DNA from: UBA2402 sp037139735
GTDB taxonomy: Bacteria; Planctomycetota; Phycisphaerae; Phycisphaerales; UBA1924
Assembly: GCA_037139735.1 (NCBI GenBank)
Contig: JBAXFU010000004.1
Coordinates: 1 to 64,000 of the forward strand
Reading direction: 5' to 3'
Length of the DNA stretch: 64,000 nt
Part shown: piece by piece, positions 59,653 through 64,000 of the stretch
Position numbering within the stretch: position 1 is the first letter of the stretch
Layout of the letters: every line of letters begins with the position of its first letter
Position numbers and translations under genes: made by a program
The notes under the pieces: generated by a model
What the model was told of the DNA's origin: nothing
Databases searched by the model: none
The model's input: only the letters and a program-made list of their open reading frames with translations

Positions 59653-60453
59653 TCAGCGGGCGGCGATGAGGCGGCGAAGGACGACGTCGGCCAGCGAGGG
59701 GAACATCGTGGCCAGCCCGAGCGCGAGGCGGGTGGAGCGACTGGTCCAGACTTCGCCCTTGGGCCTGCGAAGACAGCGAACGATGGCCTCGGCGACCACC
59801 TCGGCGGGCTGCATCATGCGTTCGGGCGTGCGGAGGGCCAGGCGGGGCTCCTTGCTGCGGGCGGAGGTGGCGTCGAAGAACTCGGTGCGAGTGCCGATGG
59901 GGTGCACGCTCGACACGGCGATGCGGTGGGGGGCCAACTCGTGGCGGAGGGCGCGGGCGTAGTGGTCCTGCGCGGCCTTGGTGGCGCAGTAGCTGGCGAA
60001 GAAGGGGATCCCGATCTTGGAGAGGCAACTCGAGCAGACCAGAATGTGTCCCTCGCCGGCCTTTCGCATCGCGTCGAGCGCAGGGCGGATGGTGTGGAGG
60101 GTGCCGAAGAAGTTGGTCTCGAAGATCTGGCGGACGTCATGCTCGGTGGACTCGGCGACCGGACCCTCGATGCCGTAGCCGGCATTCGCGAAGACGGCAT
60201 AGAGCGAGCCGAAGGCGTCGATGGTGCGGCTCACGAGCCGCTCGCAGTCGGCGGGCTTGGCCACGTCGCACTCCACGATGATCGCGCGGCCGCCGGCGTC
60301 CGTGATCCGCCTCGCGACGGCTTCCAGCCGCTCGACGCGACGGGCCGCCAACGCGACCGGCATCCCCTCCCGGGCGCACCGGATCGCGGTGGCTGCGCCG
60401 ATCCCGCTGCTGGCACCGGTGATGGCGATCGGCTTGGCGGAAAGCTGCGGCAT
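59653..60453 (-). CDS. Short-chain dehydrogenase/reductase
   Basis: A 266-residue classical SDR. NAD(P)-binding TGASSGIGAATAIRCAREG, the FANAGYG loop, catalytic Ser in VCSSCLSKIGIPF and YCATKAAQDHYARALRHEL with Tyr-x3-Lys are all present, followed by PIGTRTEFF. Start at ATG 60453. The Arg at the end of the first strand (LAARRVERL) suggests NADPH preference. Substrate not inferable. Confidence 0.9.
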   Translation of the reverse strand: MPQLSAKPIAITGASSGIGAATAIRCAREGMPVALAARRVERLEAVARRITDAGGRAIIVECDVAKPADCERLVSRTIDAFGSLYAVFANAGYGIEGPVAESTEHDVRQIFETNFFGTLHTIRPALDAMRKAGEGHILVCSSCLSKIGIPFFASYCATKAAQDHYARALRHELAPHRIAVSSVHPIGTRTEFFDATSARSKEPRLALRTPERMMQPAEVVAEAIVRCLRRPKGEVWTSRSTRLALGLATMFPSLADVVLRRLIAAR

Positions 60454-60562
60454 TCGGGGACCATGGTAGTGGTCGCCGCGCCGCCTCGCGATGCTCGCAA
60501 GCACCCAAGTTCCCGGCCCCTGGCCGACGGGAGAAGGCCCGGCTGCCCCCTACACTTGAGGC

Positions 60563-61765
60563 ATGACCACGATGGCTCGCCAACCCAGCGTCGCGTCCGC
60601 CCCTTCGACCGACCCCCTGCACCTGATTGACGTCGATCACGTGCGGTTCTTCGTCGGCAACGCCAAGCAGGCCGCGTACTTCTACGCCCACGTCTTCGGC
60701 TTCCAGATCGAGCAGTACGCCGACCTCACCACCGGCTCTCGCGACGCGGCCCACTACCTGCTCACGCAGGGCAACATCCGCATCCTCCTCACGACGCCCC
60801 TCACCGTCGACCATCCCGCCGCCATGGAGACGGCCCTCTACGGCGACGGCGTCAAGGACGTGGCCTTCACCGTCTTCGATGCCGGCGCCGCCTGGGAGCG
60901 GGCCCTCCGAAACGGCGCGATGTCCGCCGCCGAGCCCCGCACCGTCACCGACGAACACGGCTCCATCACCACCGCCAGCATCCGCACCTTCGGCCGGTGC
61001 ATCCACACCTTCGTCTCCCGCACCGGCGGCTATGAACTGACCAAGGTCAAGCAGGGCGGCACGTTCGCCCCTCGGTTCGCCAAGTCGCCCTCGATCGGCG
61101 TCAACGAATACAACAAGGCCAACCCCTGCGGCCTCAAGTACGTCGATCACCTCGTCGGCAACGTCCAGCTCGGCAAGATGAACCACTGGGTGCGGTTCTA
61201 CGAGGAGATTCTCGAGTTCAAGCTCTTCAAGACCTTCGACGACAAGGACATCTCGACCGAATACTCGGCGCTCATGTCCAAGGTCATGTCGTCGGGTTCG
61301 GGGCTCATCAAGATCCCCATCAACGAGCCCGCCGAGGGCAAGAAAAAGAGCCAGATCGAGGAGTACCTCGATTGGCACCAGGGCACGCCCGGGGTGCAGC
61401 ACCTGGCCCTTCGCACCGACGACGAGTTGCACAGCATCGCCGAGTTGCGACGCCGCGGCGTCGAGTTCCTGAACATCCCCGATGCCTACTACGACAAGGT
61501 GTGGGAGCGGGTGAACACCATGCTCACCGGTCACGGCCACCAGCCCATCAAGGAGGACCACGCCCGCATCCGCGATCTGGGCATTCTCGTCGACGCCGAC
61601 GACGAGGGGTACCTGCTCCAACTCTTCACGCGGCCGCTCCAGGACCGTCCGACGCTCTTCTTCGAGATCATCTGCCGCCGGGGCAGCCAGTCCTTCGGCA
61701 AGGGCAACTTCAAGGCCCTCTTCGAAAGTCTGGAACTCGAGCAGGCCCGACGCGGCAACCTCTGA
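60563..61765 (+). CDS. hpd: 4-hydroxyphenylpyruvate dioxygenase
   Basis: Converts 4-hydroxyphenylpyruvate to homogentisate in tyrosine degradation. The 400-residue protein shows the two-domain vicinal oxygen chelate layout: DHVRFFVGNAKQAAYFYAHV at the start, FGFQIEQYADLTTGSRD, then the iron ligands in KYVDHLVGNVQLGKM, GVQHLALRTDDELHS and LFFEIICRRGSQSFGKGNF. The GKGNFKALFESLE end is characteristic. Start at ATG 60563 or 60572. Only this gene of the pathway lies in the window. Confidence 0.96.
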   Translation: MTTMARQPSVASAPSTDPLHLIDVDHVRFFVGNAKQAAYFYAHVFGFQIEQYADLTTGSRDAAHYLLTQGNIRILLTTPLTVDHPAAMETALYGDGVKDVAFTVFDAGAAWERALRNGAMSAAEPRTVTDEHGSITTASIRTFGRCIHTFVSRTGGYELTKVKQGGTFAPRFAKSPSIGVNEYNKANPCGLKYVDHLVGNVQLGKMNHWVRFYEEILEFKLFKTFDDKDISTEYSALMSKVMSSGSGLIKIPINEPAEGKKKSQIEEYLDWHQGTPGVQHLALRTDDELHSIAELRRRGVEFLNIPDAYYDKVWERVNTMLTGHGHQPIKEDHARIRDLGILVDADDEGYLLQLFTRPLQDRPTLFFEIICRRGSQSFGKGNFKALFESLELEQARRGNL

Positions 61766-61820
61766 TCGACGTTCACGCCGTTCGCGGGGCCCCCGGGGCC
61801 GACGCGATATCATCCGTTCC

Positions 61821-61840
61821 CCTTCGCAACGACGCGAAGG
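61821..61840 (+). other. Short hairpin in the metK leader
   Basis: A 7-bp stem (CCTTCGC with GCGAAGG) and 6-base loop 31 bp upstream of metK. It is too small to be any known SAM riboswitch and may be a leader hairpin or coincidental. Confidence 0.3.
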
Positions 61841-61870
61841 ATCACTCTTCCTCGCAGCGAAACACCAGCC

Positions 61871-63070
61871 ATGCCTGAATCACGCCTTTTCACGTCCGAG
61901 TCCGTCTCGATGGGCCACCCCGACAAGGTTTCCGACCAGATCTCGGACGCCGTGCTCGACGCCCTGCTGGCGGATGATCCCCGCAGCCGCGTGGCCTGCG
62001 AGACGCTCTGCTGCACCGGCCTCGTCGTCGTCGCCGGCGAAGTGACCACCACGACCTACGCGAACATCCCCGAGATCGTCCGCGAGGTCGTCCGCGAGAT
62101 CGGCTACACCTCCGGCGACATGCGGTTCGACGCCGACTCCTGCGGCGTGCTCGTGGCCCTCAACAAGCAGTCCGGCGACATCGCCATGGGCGTCGACAAG
62201 GAAGGCGCCGGCGACCAGGGCATGATGTTCGGCTACGCCTGCCGCGAAACCCCGGAACTGATGCCCCTGCCCATCGACCTCTCGCACCGCTTGGTCGAGC
62301 AGCAGGCCCACGTCCGTCGCGAGGGGCGCATCGCCGGCCTTCGCCCGGACGCCAAGAGCCAGGTGACGGTCGAGTATGACCACGGCAAGCCCGTTCGCGT
62401 CGACACCGTCGTCCTCTCCACGCAGCACGACCCGCAGTGGAACGAGAAGCAGGATCAGCTCCAGCGCGAGGTCGTCGAGCACATCCTCAAGCCCGTGCTC
62501 AAGGACTGGTGGAACGCGGGCATCAAGGTGCACGTCAACCCCACCGGCCGCTTCGAGATCGGCGGCCCGCACGGCGACACCGGCCTCACTGGCCGCAAGA
62601 TCATCGTCGACACCTACGGCGGCATGGGCCGTCACGGCGGCGGCGCGTTCTCGGGCAAGGACCCCACCAAGGTCGATCGATCCGCGGCGTACATGGCCCG
62701 CTACATCGCCAAGAACATCGTCGCCGCAGGCCTCGCCGACCGCTGCGAGATCCAGGTCTCCTACGCCATCGGCGTCGCCGAGCCCACCAGCGTGCTGGTC
62801 GACTGCTTCGGCACCAACACCGTCGACGAGGCGAAGATCTCGAAGGCCGTCCGCGAGCACTTCGCCCTGACGCCCCGCAAGATCATCGAGTCGCTGGGCC
62901 TTCGCAACCCCATCTACTCGCCCACCGCCCGCCACGGCCACTTCGGCCGCAAGCCCTACGAGGGCCAGTTCTACGACCGCGTGAAGCGCCAGCACCGCGG
63001 CCCCAAGATCGAGTTCTTCAGCTGGGAGAAGACCGACAAGGCCGACGCGCTGCGTGCCGCGGCGAAGTGA
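61871..63070 (+). CDS. metK: S-adenosylmethionine synthetase
   Basis: Makes SAM from methionine and ATP. The 399-residue protein matches MetK over its length: FTSESVSMGHPDKVSDQISD, GEVTTTTYANIPEIVREV, GAGDQGMMFGYACRET, GGPHGDTGLTGRKIIVDTYG, GGGAFSGKDPTKVDRSAAYM and SYAIGVAEPTSVLVDCFGTN. All ATP, metal and methionine loops appear intact. Terminated 33 bp downstream by a strong hairpin. Confidence 0.97.
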   Translation: MPESRLFTSESVSMGHPDKVSDQISDAVLDALLADDPRSRVACETLCCTGLVVVAGEVTTTTYANIPEIVREVVREIGYTSGDMRFDADSCGVLVALNKQSGDIAMGVDKEGAGDQGMMFGYACRETPELMPLPIDLSHRLVEQQAHVRREGRIAGLRPDAKSQVTVEYDHGKPVRVDTVVLSTQHDPQWNEKQDQLQREVVEHILKPVLKDWWNAGIKVHVNPTGRFEIGGPHGDTGLTGRKIIVDTYGGMGRHGGGAFSGKDPTKVDRSAAYMARYIAKNIVAAGLADRCEIQVSYAIGVAEPTSVLVDCFGTNTVDEAKISKAVREHFALTPRKIIESLGLRNPIYSPTARHGHFGRKPYEGQFYDRVKRQHRGPKIEFFSWEKTDKADALRAAAK

Positions 63071-63102
63071 GTTCAACGCCTCGAGAGCGTTTGCAGATCA
63101 AG

Positions 63103-63144
63103 CCGGGGGTCGTCGCGATGGCGGCGACCCCCGGTTGTCATTTT
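63103..63144 (+). terminator. Terminator of metK
   Basis: A stem of 14 bp with one wobble (CCGGGGGTCGTCGC, loop GATG) followed by TTGTCATTTTG. Located 33 bp past the metK stop. Confidence 0.88.
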
Positions 63145-63175
63145 GCCGGTGGAGCGAGCGTTCAACCCGGAGGTG

Positions 63176-63230
63176 CGACCGTAGCCCGGGGCTTGCTCGC
63201 TGCGCTCGCGGCGCACCCGAGCTACGGTCG
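63176..63230. repeat. REP-like inverted repeat
   Basis: CGACCGTAGC at 63176-63185 pairs with GCTACGGTCG at 63221-63230, and CGGG extends the stem past one mismatch. The centre is TTGCTCGCTGCGCTCGC. Related sequences occur at 7401-7427 (right arm) and, more weakly, near 5208-5250 (GGGGCTTGCTCGC and CCCGGGCT). Confidence 0.6.
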
Positions 63231-63262
63231 ATGATTCGTTCGCGATCGTGTTCGTCAAGGCG

Positions 63263-63955
63263 TCACGTCGCGACGAGCCACGTCGCCTGCCGCACCATCG
63301 CGGCCGGCGGGTGTTGCGTGCCTGCGACGATGGCGTCGAGTCGCGGCGATTTGTCCGCGCCTGTCACCATGAACAGGCGCAGGCGTGCGGCGTTCACCAA
63401 GGGCAGCGTCATCGTCACGCGGTCGGGCACGGCGAAGGGCGCGGGGGCCTTGGTGTGGATGCACCAGCGGTTCGACTCGGCTACCGCCGCGTCGTCGCCT
63501 GGGAAGAGACTGAGCGTGTGGCCGTCGGCACCCATGCCCAAAAGCACCACGTCGATGCCGGGGCCCTGCTCGGGCAGCAGGCGTCGGAGCGTGGCTTCGT
63601 ACGCCGCCGCGGCTTGCGCGGGAGGCAGGTGCGTGGGCACGGGCAGGATCGACGAATGGGGCACGCCCGCGGGCCCCGTGAGGGTCGTTTTCGCCATCTT
63701 CATGTTGCTGTCGGGGTGGTCGTGGGGCACGCAGCGTTCGTCGCCGAAGAGCAGCACGCAGCGAGACCAGTCGAGGGGGGGCTTGCGTGTCGCGAGCAGG
63801 CGGTAGAGGAGCTTGGGGGTGCTGCCGCCGGCGAGGGCGAGGGTGAAGCGGCCGCGATCCTTGATGGCCTGCTCGCACGCCTGCGTCACGAGGTCGGCCG
63901 CGTGGGCGGCGACGGCGTCGGGCGAGTCGAGTCGTACGAGGATGCCGTCGAGCAT
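63263..63955 (-). CDS. pgl: 6-phosphogluconolactonase
   Basis: Second step of the oxidative pentose phosphate pathway. The 230-residue protein has the SugarP-isomerase-like fold with FTLALAGGSTPKLLYRLLAT, VLLFGDERCVPHDHPDSNM and LLGMGADGHTLSLFPG near residues 140-156, all with active-site residues present. The last stretch AAARLRLFMVTGADKS is typical. A short upstream ORF ends 11 bases before its start, so it may be the second gene of an operon that continues past the window. Confidence 0.93.
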   Translation of the reverse strand: MLDGILVRLDSPDAVAAHAADLVTQACEQAIKDRGRFTLALAGGSTPKLLYRLLATRKPPLDWSRCVLLFGDERCVPHDHPDSNMKMAKTTLTGPAGVPHSSILPVPTHLPPAQAAAAYEATLRRLLPEQGPGIDVVLLGMGADGHTLSLFPGDDAAVAESNRWCIHTKAPAPFAVPDRVTMTLPLVNAARLRLFMVTGADKSPRLDAIVAGTQHPPAAMVRQATWLVAT

Positions 63956-63966
63956 GGTGGTGGGCG

Positions 63967-64000
63967 TCAGGGTTCGGTCCAGCCGCAGGTCTGGTCGCCC
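63967..64000 (-). CDS. C-terminal end of an upstream gene (partial)
   Basis: The last ten codons read GDQTCGWTEP before a TGA, 11 bases upstream of pgl. They look like a protein C-terminus, plausibly of an enzyme in the same pathway, but ten residues do not allow identification. The rest lies outside the window. Confidence 0.3.
   Translation of the reverse strand, partial: GDQTCGWTEP

Noticed and set aside
61766..61870. SAM riboswitch upstream of metK
   Set aside because: The leader is only about 100 bases, has just one small hairpin and lacks the multi-helix pattern of known SAM riboswitch classes.

Overview
The window is a GC-rich bacterial chromosome segment that reads as Planctomycetota, most likely Phycisphaerae-like. 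The clues are a PhoX-like protein ending in a PEP-CTERM-type tail (IPAPSS, hydrophobic stretch, RRRR), an 'LEPLESRVLMS'-type N-terminus on a secreted calpain-like protease, an SHD1 domain fused to a YHYH domain, a secreted sulfatase, a Minf_1886-family protein, and GTG/TTG starts. No rRNA, tRNA or CRISPR array was recognised. The assignment comes from gene content only.

Positions 1-14 kb are an accessory-rich region: an exported amidohydrolase; a DUF1778/GNAT toxin-antitoxin pair beside a serine recombinase broken by a one-base shift in a G run; a 46-residue Cys-containing ORF coupled to an unknown gene; a TetR regulator divergent from an ABA4-like membrane protein with twin 15-bp palindromes between them; a peroxiredoxin-GNAT fusion; an AAA/DUF4143 ATPase; a methyltransferase; and a decayed stretch in which a GroEL fragment abuts a CBS-domain fragment.

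Positions 14.2-20.5 kb hold the most distinctive block: four tightly packed, co-directional genes for exported proteins. They are SHD1-YHYH-PEBP, a calcineurin-like phosphoesterase, an unknown Trp-rich domain protein, and a sulfatase with an altered first metal motif. Three of the four carry Arg/Gly- or Arg/Pro-rich low-complexity segments. I regard this as the best candidate for an undescribed extracellular system.

Positions 20.7-37 kb are mixed: PhoX-like esterase, TspO, malic enzyme, RhlE helicase, DUF2891, OmpA lipoprotein, an amidohydrolase, system II cytochrome c assembly (ResB-CcsA), 3-methyladenine glycosylase, Minf_1886 protein, and pgsA-pgpA for phosphatidylglycerol synthesis. Positions 37.3-44.5 kb encode the membrane arm of complex I (nuoJKLMN) without nuoA-I; NuoL and NuoM both contain His-rich loops.

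Positions 44.6-64 kb carry the exported calpain-like protease, a VKOR-DsbA-DsbA disulfide protein with hflX, ndk, csrA, a run sthA-fkbM-mscS-nfu, ribokinase, an operon SDR-DAGK-ybeY-CNNM, hpd, metK and pgl. These are mostly housekeeping genes with recognisable catalytic motifs. All functional calls rest on motif recognition by eye; no database search was run.
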